64,000 bases of DNA from Caballeronia sordidicola (GCF_002220365.1 NZ_MTHB01000063.1:62001-126000); one strand, 5' to 3'; positions 55,944 through 64,000 are shown, numbered from the stretch's first letter. Numbers and translations: made by a program. The notes: a model not told the origin generated them from the letters alone.

Positions 55944-56485
55944 GGTGTGCGGGGATCGAGTGTGGAGACGGCCAGGCCGTTATCGCGGAGATCGACTTGC
56001 AGTGCAAAGCGCTGCGGCGAGGCGGCGGGCCAGAACGGCAGCCAGGGGTTCGACGCTTGTGTCGCGGGTAGTGTGGGTATTGCGATGACGCGCCGCCAGA
56101 TGCGCCCATGCTGTTCCCGGTATCCGGCGACGATGCCGATCGCGTGCGCCGCCGCATCGCGCGGACGTTCGAGACGCCGTGTCTCACCCGGCAGCACGAT
56201 GAATTGCGTGAACGCGACGAGGTCGTCGCCAAGCGTGGCTTTCGGGTCGTCCTGCAAGGCGACGTAACTCGCCATGTCGAAACGGCTGGCGTTCTTCAGT
56301 TCGTACACGCCGACGAGCACCGGCGCCGCGCGGCCGAGGCCGTCGCGATTGACGCCGGGGCTCACGTCGACGCGCACGTCATAGGATGCGGGCGAATGGG
56401 AGGGCGTGGCGGGCGTTGCGCTACAGGCGGCGAGCAGCCCCGCCGCGGCGATTGGCAGGAGCGAGCGCCATCGTGGAGAGCACAT
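55940..56485 (-). CDS. tssJ: Type VI secretion outer-membrane lipoprotein TssJ
   Basis: 181 residues with a lipobox LLAAC and lipidated Cys21. The mature domain is the transthyretin-like TssJ fold: YDVRVDVSPGVNRDGLGRAA, VLVGVYELKNASRFDMASYV, LGDDLVAFTQFIVLPGETRR and AIGIVAGYREQHGRIWRRVI. It forms the outer-membrane anchor of the TssJLM complex and contacts the periplasmic end of TssM. It overlaps tssK by four bases and follows the DUF4150 gene by six. Confidence 0.92.
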   Translation of the reverse strand: MCSPRWRSLLPIAAAGLLAACSATPATPSHSPASYDVRVDVSPGVNRDGLGRAAPVLVGVYELKNASRFDMASYVALQDDPKATLGDDLVAFTQFIVLPGETRRLERPRDAAAHAIGIVAGYREQHGRIWRRVIAIPTLPATQASNPWLPFWPAASPQRFALQVDLRDNGLAVSTLDPRTP

Positions 56486-56491
56486 GCGCGC

Positions 56492-56881
56492 TCAGCCGGC
56501 AAGGTTGAGGATGTGCGTCTGGCTGGGCGCGCTGCCGGTGCCGATCGCGTTGGTCGAGTTCTGCTGGGTCGGATCGGTCATGCGCGTCGTCGGCATGCCG
56601 TGCAGCAGGACCGTGTTCGCGCCGTTGATGTTGCGCGAGGTCGACGAGACCGTGCCCGAACTCACGCCGCCCATCGAGCCGGGCGCGTCGCCGCTCGTGA
56701 CCGGGATGATGGTCGCGAGATTGTGCGCGGGCGCGCCCGCGATCAGGATGTTGGCGACGTTCGGAATTGCCTGCACGCGCTGTGCCTTGTTGTCGTACGG
56801 AACCGGCACGCCGACGGGCGGCGTCAGGTTGACGCTGATGGCGTCGTTGGTGCCGGCGGCACTGGAATTGACCATGACCAT
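56492..56881 (-). CDS. DUF4150 PAAR-like spike-tip protein
   Basis: 129 residues: NLTPPVGVPVPYDNKAQRVQ, NVANILIAGAPAHNLATIIP, VTSGDAPGSMGGVSSGT and NTVLLHGMPTTRMTDPTQQN are the repeated PAAR-like beta motifs of DUF4150. These form the conical tip on VgrG. Many DUF4150 proteins carry a C-terminal toxin; this one ends soon after the PAAR-like fold, so it would act as a bare tip or carrier. Its place beside DUF3540, DUF2169 and vgrG is the usual one. ATG 56881 or the ATG two codons later may start it. Confidence 0.9.
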   Translation of the reverse strand: MVMVNSSAAGTNDAISVNLTPPVGVPVPYDNKAQRVQAIPNVANILIAGAPAHNLATIIPVTSGDAPGSMGGVSSGTVSSTSRNINGANTVLLHGMPTTRMTDPTQQNSTNAIGTGSAPSQTHILNLAG

Positions 56882-56890
56882 GGGATGTTC

Positions 56891-57520
56891 CTAACCTAGA
56901 TGGATTTGTTCGGCGTCGAGCTTGGACAGCCGCTCGCCGCTCAGGAGCAGATGTTTGCCGTGCAGTCGCGCGGTCTCGGTTGCAGCGTGATCGAGATGCG
57001 CCGTGCGCAGATGGTCGATGCGCTCGATGCTCCGAAAACTCGAACGGCTGATTTGCACGACGCGCTCGACTACCGTCTCGATCGTCCGGCCGATGAGCCG
57101 CAGCGCGCCAATGCGGCTTTCCACGTCGCCGCAATCGAACTCCGCCGCGTTGGCGCTCAGCGCGAGCCGCTCACCCTGTGCGCTCAATTCGCTCGCCGCG
57201 ACGATGCGCACCGCGCGGCTCGCCTGAAGCACGAGATCGCCATCGATCGAGATGCGCGTCACGCCCGGGTTCGCACGTTCCAGAATGGCCAGCACGTAAC
57301 GGCATTGCGGGTCGGCGTGGCTTACCGTCACGCGGTCACCGGGTTCCGGCTCGACCAGGCAACTGAATGCGCGCCGGCAGCGTACGGCGTGGCCATTGAC
57401 GGCGACCAGCATCAGAGCGTCGTCGAGATGGGCGAGCACGGTGCCGACGGTGTCGGCCGCACGCGATGCGACGCGTTCGGGTTCAATTACGCTTTGAAAC
57501 ACTGTTGTAGCCTCATTCAT
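56891..57520 (-). CDS. DUF3540 family T6SS-associated protein
   Basis: 209 residues: VGTVLAHLDDALMLVAVNGH, CLVEPEPGDRVTVSHADPQC, RYVLAILERANPGVTRIS, then a segment of short beta repeats (LVLQASRAVRIVAASELSAQ) and a helical end LRLIGRTIETVVERVVQISR. This is the DUF3540 pattern, encoded next to DUF4150 and DUF2169 in T6SS loci. The OB-like then beta-ladder layout is reminiscent of a mini-VgrG stalk. The exact role is unknown. The ATG at 57520 overlaps the upstream pentapeptide gene by eight bases. Confidence 0.85.
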   Translation of the reverse strand: MNEATTVFQSVIEPERVASRAADTVGTVLAHLDDALMLVAVNGHAVRCRRAFSCLVEPEPGDRVTVSHADPQCRYVLAILERANPGVTRISIDGDLVLQASRAVRIVAASELSAQGERLALSANAAEFDCGDVESRIGALRLIGRTIETVVERVVQISRSSFRSIERIDHLRTAHLDHAATETARLHGKHLLLSGERLSKLDAEQIHLG

Positions 57521-58583
57521 GAGTGGAAGGGCGTGCGTTGCGGCGGATGGACCACGCGAGAGCGGCGGCATGCGCCGTGTCGTCCTCGGCGATGCCTTCG
57601 CGACGTGCCGGTGCGTCGTGCGCTCGTTGCATGCGGGTGCGCAGGAAGGTGGCGCGGCTGAAATCGGCGTGCGTCAACGTTGCGTCCGACAGGTCCGCGC
57701 CGTCGAAGCGGGTTCCGGCGAAGTGCGCGCGGCTTGCATTGGCGCGATGCATGACGGCACCCGACAGGTCCGCCGCGCTGAAGTCGGCGTCGCCAATGGA
57801 CGCGTCGACCCACACGCTGTCCAGCAGGCGCGCGCCGTGAAAGCGCGCGCCGTTTGCCTTCGCGCCGAAGAAGTTGGCGTAGGGCGCATTGGCGTCATCG
57901 AATATTGCGTGTCCAAGCGCTGCGCCCTGGAAGTTGCACTGAGCGAGCGTGGCCGACGTGAAATCGGCGCCTTCGAGCCGGCTTCCGATGAACTGGCAAC
58001 GCGGCATCGCCTGTCCCCGGAGCGTCAGTTCCGACAGATCCGATTCCGTGAAGACGGCGTTGTCGAAGCTCGCTCGCGCGAAGCGCGTCGTGCGCAGGTC
58101 GGTCCGGTAGAACAGGCATTGGCTGATTTTTGCGGCGGTGAAGTCCGCTTCGTCGAGCGTCGACTGGTCGAAGAAGCTGAGCGAGAGTTGCGCGCCGTTG
58201 AAGCGGCAGCGACCCAGGCCGTTGTTGAGGAACGCGACGCGCGTGAGCCGTGCGCCCGAAAAGCACGTGCCGTTCAACGGGGTTGTGAGGAAGCGGCATT
58301 CCTCGAGCACGCTGCCGCTCAGGTCCGCGCGCAGCCATTCGCCGCCGATGAAGACACTCTTCGCCATGTGCGCGCGGGTCAAATCGACGTCGGTGAACAT
58401 GCAGTTCTCGAATACGCAGTCGTCGAGGCGCGCGCAGGCGAGCCGCGTGCCGTCGAACGTGACGTTCGAGAACAGCGCGCCGGACAGGTCGCAGTCGGCG
58501 AGGTCGAGCGGTCCGATCGAGCGTCCACGGATGGTTTCGCCGTCGCGGATCGCTTGCTGGAGTTGCTCGCGATCGGGCGTCAT
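57513..58583 (-). CDS. Stand-alone pentapeptide-repeat protein in the T6SS operon
   Basis: 356 residues. After 30 residues the sequence is nearly all A(D/N)LXX-type pentapeptide repeats (LADCDLSGALFSNVTFDGTR, FTDVDLTRAHMAKSVF, DADFSAADLSGAVMHRANAS), forming one long right-handed quadrilateral beta-helix to about residue 320. A short charged tail follows. Its start overlaps the stop of the DUF2169-pentapeptide gene by four bases. Pentapeptide proteins include DNA mimics (MfpA, Qnr), but in T6SS loci they accompany DUF2169 proteins with unproven roles, possibly cargo adaptor, scaffold or effector. Confidence 0.85.
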   Translation of the reverse strand: MTPDREQLQQAIRDGETIRGRSIGPLDLADCDLSGALFSNVTFDGTRLACARLDDCVFENCMFTDVDLTRAHMAKSVFIGGEWLRADLSGSVLEECRFLTTPLNGTCFSGARLTRVAFLNNGLGRCRFNGAQLSLSFFDQSTLDEADFTAAKISQCLFYRTDLRTTRFARASFDNAVFTESDLSELTLRGQAMPRCQFIGSRLEGADFTSATLAQCNFQGAALGHAIFDDANAPYANFFGAKANGARFHGARLLDSVWVDASIGDADFSAADLSGAVMHRANASRAHFAGTRFDGADLSDATLTHADFSRATFLRTRMQRAHDAPARREGIAEDDTAHAAALAWSIRRNARPSTHE

Positions 58584-61003
58584 GCGCGTGCGCTCGCAAG
58601 CGGATGGAACACAGCCTGTTCCAGATAAGCGCCATCCAGTCGCGTTGCGCGATCGAGCGATGCCTCGGCCAGATCTGCGCGAAAGAGATTCGTCTCGCGC
58701 AAATCCGCGCCGCGAAGGTCGGCGCGCCGCAGGCATGCGTTGATCAGGTCGGCCCGCGATAACGCCGCGCCGCGCAGATCGGCTCGCACGAGATAGCCGT
58801 TCTCGATGCGCACGCTCAGCAAGCTCGCCGCTTGCAGGTTGGCATCGGAGAAGTCGCTCTGGACGATCGATGCATGATCGAATCGCGCGCCGCGAAGGTC
58901 CGCTTCGCGCAGGTTGACTTCGACCAGGACCGCCTGCGTGAAATCGGCGCCAGCCAGCACGGTGTCCTTCACAAAACACGCCTTTTTCAGCGATGCCATG
59001 TTGAAGTCAACGTCCCGCGCGATGGTCTCGACGAGTCCGAAGCCTTCGACGTCCGCGCCGGAAAAACAGGCCCGCTCGAGGTGGCAGTTCACGAAGGCGA
59101 GCTTGCGGATCGTGGCGCCTTTGAAGTTGGCGTCGCTCAGGACCTGTTCGGTGAAAGCAAGGTCGGCGAGTGTTGCGTTGCTGAAATCGGCGCTGTCGAA
59201 CGTGCACTCGCGCAACTGCGCCCGTCGTATCGATGCCAGTCTGAAGCAGCAGCGCAAAAAGCGCGTGCGCTCGGCGACGCAGCCATCGAGCGTCGCGCCA
59301 GTGAAGTCCGTGTCCTCGCATTGCGCGAGCGACAGGTTGGCGGCGGCGAGGTTCGCGCCGGACAAGCGCGTGCGCGTCAGCGTGGCGCGTACGAGGACCG
59401 CGTCGGTGAGGGTTGCGTCGCTCAGGTCGGCGCCGGTCAGATCCGCGCTCTCCAGCAGCGCGCCCGAGAGGTTCGCGCCGCGCAAGTTCATGCCGCTCAG
59501 GTCCGCGCCCGTCAGGTCGAAGCCCGCTACGCAATCGCCCGCACTGATACGCGCGCGCAACGCCTGCGATGCCGCCGTGCTGAGCGAAGACGCGGCATCC
59601 TGATAATGCGCGGCGTGGCGGTATACGTCGCGCAGGCGGCGCCCGGCGTCGGGCATGCCGCAGCGCCTTACGTGTTGCGCCGATGGCACCGCCGGCGGAC
59701 CGCGTCGCGCGTTGGGCAGCGGTTTCAATGCGGTACGCTTAGCTTCAACTTCCTTGCGCCTGGTTTCCAGCGCGGCGCGCTGTTCGCTCGCTTGCCGTTC
59801 ACTGCGCGCCACGAACTCGGCGAGCTCGCTGAGGCGCGGCGGCGTGAATCCATCGCCTTCGAACGCTGCAGCGACGGCGGGCACCCGCGTGCCTGCAAGT
59901 TCGGCTTCCCGGCGCGCGCGCCGCATGAGGTTGCCCTGCCATGCGGACACCGAGGCCTGCGGCGCGTCATCGCGCGAGAGCATGGATTCGGGCATGAGGT
60001 CGGCGTCGCGCAACGCGTGCAGCACGCCATGCTCGGGATCGTGACGCAGGTCGAACACGTGCCGATAATGCCCAGCCGGTCGCGTGTCGCCGCATGTTTC
60101 TGCGGCGAGCAGCAGGCATTCGACGTCGCGCGCATCGAACTCGTCGATGACGGTCTCGCCATGAAAGATCATCGCAACACGCTCGCGATGCGGCACGAAC
60201 CACGCGGTCGTCAAACGCATCGGGATCTCTTCGAGCGAACCGCTTTCGCGTCGCTTGATAAAACACCGGGCGCGCAACGCCGGCAAGACGCCGCGCAGCA
60301 CCTCGCGTTCGGGATGCAAGCGCGTGAATTCGTAGGCGGCGGCGTTGGGCAGGGCCAAGTGCGCGGGCAACTGCTGGTCGAGCGGCGCGATGTTGAAATA
60401 GCGGCGATCGAGCGAGCGCGGAAAACCGGGGCGGTCCTCGTCGAGCCATTGCTGGTCGAGCTGGCCGTAGAGCGTGCGGCGCGCGGGCCAGTCGGCTGCG
60501 ATCGGGGTAAAGCTGGCTGGCCTGAGCGGACCTGGAGCCGCGTATGCCACTTGAGGTGCGGATGGCGGCCCGGATGGCGATGTTGTCTGCGGTCCCGGAG
60601 CGAATCCGCGCCCGCGCGGGTTGTCCGCGAAACCCGGGCCACCGTAGGTGAGCGGCCAGTCGATCGGCAATTCGTCGAGGGGCGCGCGATCGCCGGTCAC
60701 CCGCAAGCGCTTCTCGATGCCGGCAAAACGTGCTCCCACCTCGCACGCGTGAGCCGCCCCGCAATACTTGCCGTACGCGCGCGCCGAGACCAGGAACTCT
60801 CCGTGCGGCTTGGGCAGCGCCGCATCGAGCGTGTAGGCCCCGAGTTCTTCGCGCACGACGTCCCAGAGCGCGGATTCGCCAAGTAGACGTGGGGTGTCGC
60901 CGAGCGTCGCCAGGAGCGGGATCGCGATGCCGAGATGCTCACGCGCCGCGGACCGGTAAGTGCGGGTCAGGATGCCGAGGGAAGTGGGCTTGATGATTTT
61001 CAT
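58580..61003 (-). CDS. DUF2169 domain fused to pentapeptide repeats, T6SS accessory protein
   Basis: 807 residues. The DUF2169 domain spans about 1-350: MKIIKPTSLGILTRTYRSAA, LPKPHGEFLVSARAYG, ELPIDWPLTYGGPGFADNPR, and the later RLTTAWFVPHRERVAMIFHG. A helical connector (VARSERQASEQRAALETRRK) leads into pentapeptide repeats from about 490 to 790 (GADLSGMNLRGANLSGALLE). DUF2169 proteins occur in T6SS loci with DUF4150 PAAR-like proteins and have been implicated as adaptors that load them on VgrG. It begins eight bases after vgrG ends. Confidence 0.88.
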   Translation of the reverse strand: MKIIKPTSLGILTRTYRSAAREHLGIAIPLLATLGDTPRLLGESALWDVVREELGAYTLDAALPKPHGEFLVSARAYGKYCGAAHACEVGARFAGIEKRLRVTGDRAPLDELPIDWPLTYGGPGFADNPRGRGFAPGPQTTSPSGPPSAPQVAYAAPGPLRPASFTPIAADWPARRTLYGQLDQQWLDEDRPGFPRSLDRRYFNIAPLDQQLPAHLALPNAAAYEFTRLHPEREVLRGVLPALRARCFIKRRESGSLEEIPMRLTTAWFVPHRERVAMIFHGETVIDEFDARDVECLLLAAETCGDTRPAGHYRHVFDLRHDPEHGVLHALRDADLMPESMLSRDDAPQASVSAWQGNLMRRARREAELAGTRVPAVAAAFEGDGFTPPRLSELAEFVARSERQASEQRAALETRRKEVEAKRTALKPLPNARRGPPAVPSAQHVRRCGMPDAGRRLRDVYRHAAHYQDAASSLSTAASQALRARISAGDCVAGFDLTGADLSGMNLRGANLSGALLESADLTGADLSDATLTDAVLVRATLTRTRLSGANLAAANLSLAQCEDTDFTGATLDGCVAERTRFLRCCFRLASIRRAQLRECTFDSADFSNATLADLAFTEQVLSDANFKGATIRKLAFVNCHLERACFSGADVEGFGLVETIARDVDFNMASLKKACFVKDTVLAGADFTQAVLVEVNLREADLRGARFDHASIVQSDFSDANLQAASLLSVRIENGYLVRADLRGAALSRADLINACLRRADLRGADLRETNLFRADLAEASLDRATRLDGAYLEQAVFHPLASARA

Positions 61004-61011
61004 CGAGACAC

Positions 61012-63240
61012 TCAGAACGTGACCGAAAGGCCGACCGTGTTGAACGACACGCCCGTCGCGCTGACGCTCGAGCCCACGCTGCTCACCGACGAGCCCGTCG
61101 CCGACACCGAACTGCCCGTTGCGGCGACGCTCGATCCCGTGGCGGTAACGAACGAGCCCGTCGCCATCACCGAACTGCCTATTGCCGACATGCTCAATCC
61201 GGTTAGACCGAAGGCGGCAGCGGCGATCGACACCATGTCGGCGGTTTCCATCAGCAGCGTACCGCTCACAATCATGGATGAATTGCCGTCAACGGTGCTG
61301 CTCGAGCTGCCGCCGACGGTCGTCGTTGAATTGCTCGCGACCGACACGCCCGAATTGCCGCCCACGCTTTGCGTTGCGTCCTGCGCGACCGCGATGGTGT
61401 GATTGGAGCCCACGCGATGCGTCATGTCGTGGCCGACGACGATGCCGTAGTCATGCCCGACGTTATGCGTCTCGTCGTTCGCCGTCGAGGCGCTGCGATC
61501 GTTGCCGACGGTGTACGTCTCGTTATTCGAGATGCTTGCGCTGTAATCGTTGCCGACACTGCGGGTTTCGTTGCGAGCGATGCTGGTTTGCGAATCCTGG
61601 CCTATGGCATAGGTCTCGTTGCGCGCAATGCTCGTGCTTGCATCGTTGCCGACCGCCCGGGTCGCGTTGCGGGCAATGGTCACGCCCTCGTCGCGGCCTA
61701 TGTCGTGGCTCGCGTCGTTCTCGACGGAGACATCGTAGTTGCGCTCGGCGTGCAGCGCGAGTTGCTCGGCGCCGCGCTTGTCCTCGAAGCGCAGCATGTT
61801 GGCGTTGGCGCCCGTACCGCCCGGCGTGCGGGTCACGAAACCGCTCTGCGTCGCGGCATCCGGCAGCGCGAACGGCGGCATCTGCGCGGCGTTGTAGATG
61901 CGGCCCGTGATAAGCGGCCGGTCGAGTTCGCCGTTGATGAAGTCCACCACCACTTCCTGCCCGATGCGCGGCACGTGGATGCCGCCGTAGTTCGAGCCCG
62001 CCCAGGCATCGGACACGCGCACCCAGCAGGAGCTGTTTTCATCGCGCCGCCCGCGCCGGTCCCAGCGGAACTGCAGCTTCACGCGGCCGAATCGGTCGGT
62101 CCAGATCTCCTCGCCCGCCGGGCCCACGACGACCGCCGTTTGCGGCCCGCTCGCTTTCGGCACCGGCGTCACGCTCGGCGCACGATAAGGCACGGACGCC
62201 GGTTGCGCGACGAAGTCGAAGTCATAACGTGCCTCGCCACTGCCGCTTGCGTAGCCGCCTTCTTGCAGCCGATAGCGCACGCCGGCGAGCAAATATTCCT
62301 GGTTCTCAGACTGACGCGGACAGCGCTCGAGCGTGAAGCGAAAACCGGGCGCCGTCGCGCGCAAGTGCGTATGCGCCTGGGCTCGCGCGTGGCTGGCCTG
62401 CTCCTCTTCCAGCCGCATGCGCGCGTAGTGCTCGCCTTCGTCGGCGTCAATGTAGCCACTTTGCGGCACGTACTTCGCATAACTGCCGTGCTCGGCGGTG
62501 AGCGGTTGCGCGCGCAGTTGCGACAGGTCCGCATTCGGCTTGCGAAAGTCATAGTCGTCGACAGTACAAGCGCCCGTGCTGATCTGCGCGGCCGGCCGCC
62601 ACGCGTCGATGCCATCCTCGTCGGGCAGGGCGAGACGCTCTGGCGGAAGATACGGCAAGGTGGCGTAGTGGGGCAGCGGATCGTGGGCGCTCATGTCGTC
62701 GGCGAGGACGAGCACTTGCTGGCCCGCCTCGTGACGAAAGAAGTAATAGATGCCTTCCTGCTCCATCAGGCGACTCGCGAACGCGAAGTCACTCTCGCGG
62801 TATTGCACGCAGTAGTCCCAACTTCGATACGTCGCGATCAGCCGCTCTTCCACCGCGAAGCCGTAGCTGCCGAACACCTCGCGCAGGATGCCGGTCACCG
62901 GCAGGTTCTGGAAGATGCGGCAGTCGCTGTTGAGCGAGAGATACCAGAGCCACGGACGCAGGGTGACTTCGTAGACATAGGAGCGTGAGGTCACCGTCTC
63001 GCGTCCGGCGAACTCACAGCGCGCGACGTGGCCGCCGAGATGACGCACGTCGCCGTTGGCTAGTGCGATGCGCAGATTCAATGGCTTGCCGAGCAGCGCA
63101 TGCATGTCGATCGACGCGGACGGGCTCACGAGTTCCACCCTGAAGTCGTAAAGCGAAGACAGCGCTTCGTTGCCGTGCAGCGAGCGGAAGCGGAGCATGT
63201 CAGGGTCGAGCGGCGTGTCGGCCGTGATGATGTGATCCAT
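61012..63240 (-). CDS. vgrG: Type VI secretion spike protein VgrG with repeat-rich tail
   Basis: 742 residues. The gp27-like base runs from the N-terminus (LDPDMLRFRSLHGNEALSSL, EVFGSYGFAVEERLIATYRS, YCVQYRESDFAFASRLMEQE, GIYYFFRH). The gp5 OB fold has WVRVSDAWAGSNYGGIHVPR and IGQEVVVDFINGELDRPLIT. The stalk from about 545 has eight successive 16-residue units of the type NETYAIGQDSQTSIAR, then after SGTLLMETADMVSIAAAAFG a run of about eight heptads of the type GSSVSAT to the C-terminus. No toxin domain is attached. It is the spike needle capped by the DUF4150 protein. Confidence 0.93.
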   Translation of the reverse strand: MDHIITADTPLDPDMLRFRSLHGNEALSSLYDFRVELVSPSASIDMHALLGKPLNLRIALANGDVRHLGGHVARCEFAGRETVTSRSYVYEVTLRPWLWYLSLNSDCRIFQNLPVTGILREVFGSYGFAVEERLIATYRSWDYCVQYRESDFAFASRLMEQEGIYYFFRHEAGQQVLVLADDMSAHDPLPHYATLPYLPPERLALPDEDGIDAWRPAAQISTGACTVDDYDFRKPNADLSQLRAQPLTAEHGSYAKYVPQSGYIDADEGEHYARMRLEEEQASHARAQAHTHLRATAPGFRFTLERCPRQSENQEYLLAGVRYRLQEGGYASGSGEARYDFDFVAQPASVPYRAPSVTPVPKASGPQTAVVVGPAGEEIWTDRFGRVKLQFRWDRRGRRDENSSCWVRVSDAWAGSNYGGIHVPRIGQEVVVDFINGELDRPLITGRIYNAAQMPPFALPDAATQSGFVTRTPGGTGANANMLRFEDKRGAEQLALHAERNYDVSVENDASHDIGRDEGVTIARNATRAVGNDASTSIARNETYAIGQDSQTSIARNETRSVGNDYSASISNNETYTVGNDRSASTANDETHNVGHDYGIVVGHDMTHRVGSNHTIAVAQDATQSVGGNSGVSVASNSTTTVGGSSSSTVDGNSSMIVSGTLLMETADMVSIAAAAFGLTGLSMSAIGSSVMATGSFVTATGSSVAATGSSVSATGSSVSSVGSSVSATGVSFNTVGLSVTF

Positions 63241-63250
63241 GGTGGCTTCC

Positions 63251-64000
63251 TCAAAGATTTAGGGGGCGGGCGCGACGGCTTGCCCGGCGTTCCGGTGAGT
63301 AGGCGAGATCGCCGGCAACGTCGCGGCACGTGCGCGAGCCGAGCCAGCTTGCGAGCCCGAGCGGTTGGTTTGCGGCGCCGAGCGCCGCGCCGCGCATTTC
63401 GCTGGCGGCCAGCATCAGGCGCACGTCCCAGTCCCATTCGATGCCGCCGTAGTCCCGTACCCTTTGCGCGAGTTGGCGCGCGAGTGGCGTGCCGGGCAGC
63501 AGGCTCGCGTGTTCGTCCCGTGTCAGCGGGCCCAGCCTGATCTCGAACTTTCCCTGCGCCTCCCGCACCGCCATGCCGACGATCGCTCCACACCCGAGCC
63601 CGTTCGGCGCGCCGTGGCGTCCCAGTGCAGTGCGGCTGTTCGCGTCGACCATGAGCCACCGCGGCACCCATTCGACGATCTCGACCGGTACGCCGAGCGC
63701 CGCATGCAAGACGGCGCGCAAGCCTTCGGGGTTGCGCGTCTGCCTGACGAAGTGGCCGGCCATGAAGAAGCGGGCGTGATCGGCCCGGGAATCGCGTCGA
63801 CGCAGCGACGGCTGGCCGAGGTGGATCAGGCACGCGAGGTAGTCGTCGAAGCGGGCATGGCCGGCGCGGTCCAGGCTGACCGCCGGCTGGGCATCGGCCC
63901 ACGCGCGGTAGAACAGCAGGGTCAGGCGGTGATGGAACAGGTCGGCGAAAGCGGTGAGAGTGCCGTCGTCGTGATGGCGGGCACGGTCCCGAGCGTATTC
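63251..64000 (-). CDS. tssG: Type VI secretion baseplate protein TssG, N-terminal part missing
   Basis: 249 residues are visible; the reading frame runs off the right edge without a start. Early segments are LFHHRLTLLFYRAWADAQPA and FDDYLACLIHLGQPSLRRRD, typical of TssG. They are followed by FMAGHFVRQTRNPEGLRAVL, VPVEIVEWVPRWLMVDANSR, MAVREAQGKFEIRLGPLTRD and EWDWDVRLMLAASEM near the end. TssG with TssF, TssE and TssK makes the baseplate wedge. It is followed ten bases later by vgrG in the same operon. The in-frame ATG at 63763 is internal, not a start. Confidence 0.92.
   Translation of the reverse strand, partial: EYARDRARHHDDGTLTAFADLFHHRLTLLFYRAWADAQPAVSLDRAGHARFDDYLACLIHLGQPSLRRRDSRADHARFFMAGHFVRQTRNPEGLRAVLHAALGVPVEIVEWVPRWLMVDANSRTALGRHGAPNGLGCGAIVGMAVREAQGKFEIRLGPLTRDEHASLLPGTPLARQLAQRVRDYGGIEWDWDVRLMLAASEMRGAALGAANQPLGLASWLGSRTCRDVAGDLAYSPERRASRRARPLNL

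Noticed and set aside
54294-56267. 657-codon plus-strand open frame over tssK/tssL/tssJ
   Set aside because: It spans the junctions of three real, overlapping minus-strand genes, and its product is Arg/Ala-rich without motifs.
58832-60886. Long plus-strand open frame (684 codons) across the DUF2169-pentapeptide gene
   Set aside because: It is a mirror of the real minus-strand gene. The repetitive GC-rich pentapeptide coding keeps the opposite frame open, and its translation is Arg/Val/Gly-rich without any family pattern.
61369-62988. 539-codon plus-strand open frame over vgrG
   Set aside because: Antisense to a clear VgrG. It has no ribosome site and a composition typical of a shadow frame.
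61012-63240. VgrG C-terminal repeats as a toxin domain (evolved VgrG)
   Set aside because: The tail is a simple Gly/Ser/Val/Thr repeat with no catalytic residues; it continues the beta-rich stalk.

Overview
The window reads as part of a chromosome of a GC-rich betaproteobacterium, most likely a Paraburkholderia, Caballeronia or Burkholderia relative. The protein sequences of ParE/ParC, HtpG, UbiC, the RsxB-Nth pair, the Cys-type PHA depolymerase PhaZ and a short cytoplasmic-type RsxB are of Burkholderiaceae type. Start sites often carry AGGAG-type ribosome sites, and several genes end in strong hairpin-T terminators. No rRNA, tRNA, IS element, prophage or CRISPR array was seen.

Left part (1-26480), housekeeping and metabolism: the end of a DUF4399-like protein; the ABC-F ATPase uup; topoisomerase IV parE-parC; a small membrane protein; a large GGDEF-EAL sensor; a RidA-like protein and a class I/II aminotransferase; a glyoxalase-like protein; a MocR-type regulator; htpG behind a good heat-shock promoter match; a compact ubiC / deoxyinosine-glycosylase / SpeE-like operon; a DUF3311-symporter pair for organic acids; a FUSC-type membrane protein; a PhnB-like VOC protein; transaldolase; and the benzoate transporter benE.

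Middle part (26665-48840): a MoxR ATPase / GNAT / VWA (CoxE-like) cluster divergent from two c-type cytochromes; DUF1841; nth and rsxB; a TetR regulator convergent with intracellular PHA depolymerase; a GH15 glycosidase; two tiny proteins, including an unlisted 50-residue DUF3096 membrane protein; a secreted lactonase-fold protein; a CorA/ZntB-type transporter; a very long-linker FtsK; a META-domain lipoprotein; purT; a DUF6726-like lipoprotein; and an MliC-like protein. This section is unusually rich in short (8-13 bp) tandem repeats between genes.

Right part (48831-64000, all minus strand): one continuous type VI secretion operon, entering from beyond the right edge. The order is tssG (partial), vgrG, DUF2169-pentapeptide fusion, stand-alone pentapeptide protein, DUF3540, DUF4150 PAAR-like spike tip, tssJ, tssK, tssL (with OmpA domain), tssM and a shortened FHA (TagH-like) protein. 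TssJLM plus TssK form the membrane complex and baseplate connector, TssG is baseplate, and VgrG with the DUF4150 protein forms the spike. The DUF2169, pentapeptide and DUF3540 genes form an accessory loading or effector module whose cargo is not evident. This module is the best candidate for new biology in the window.
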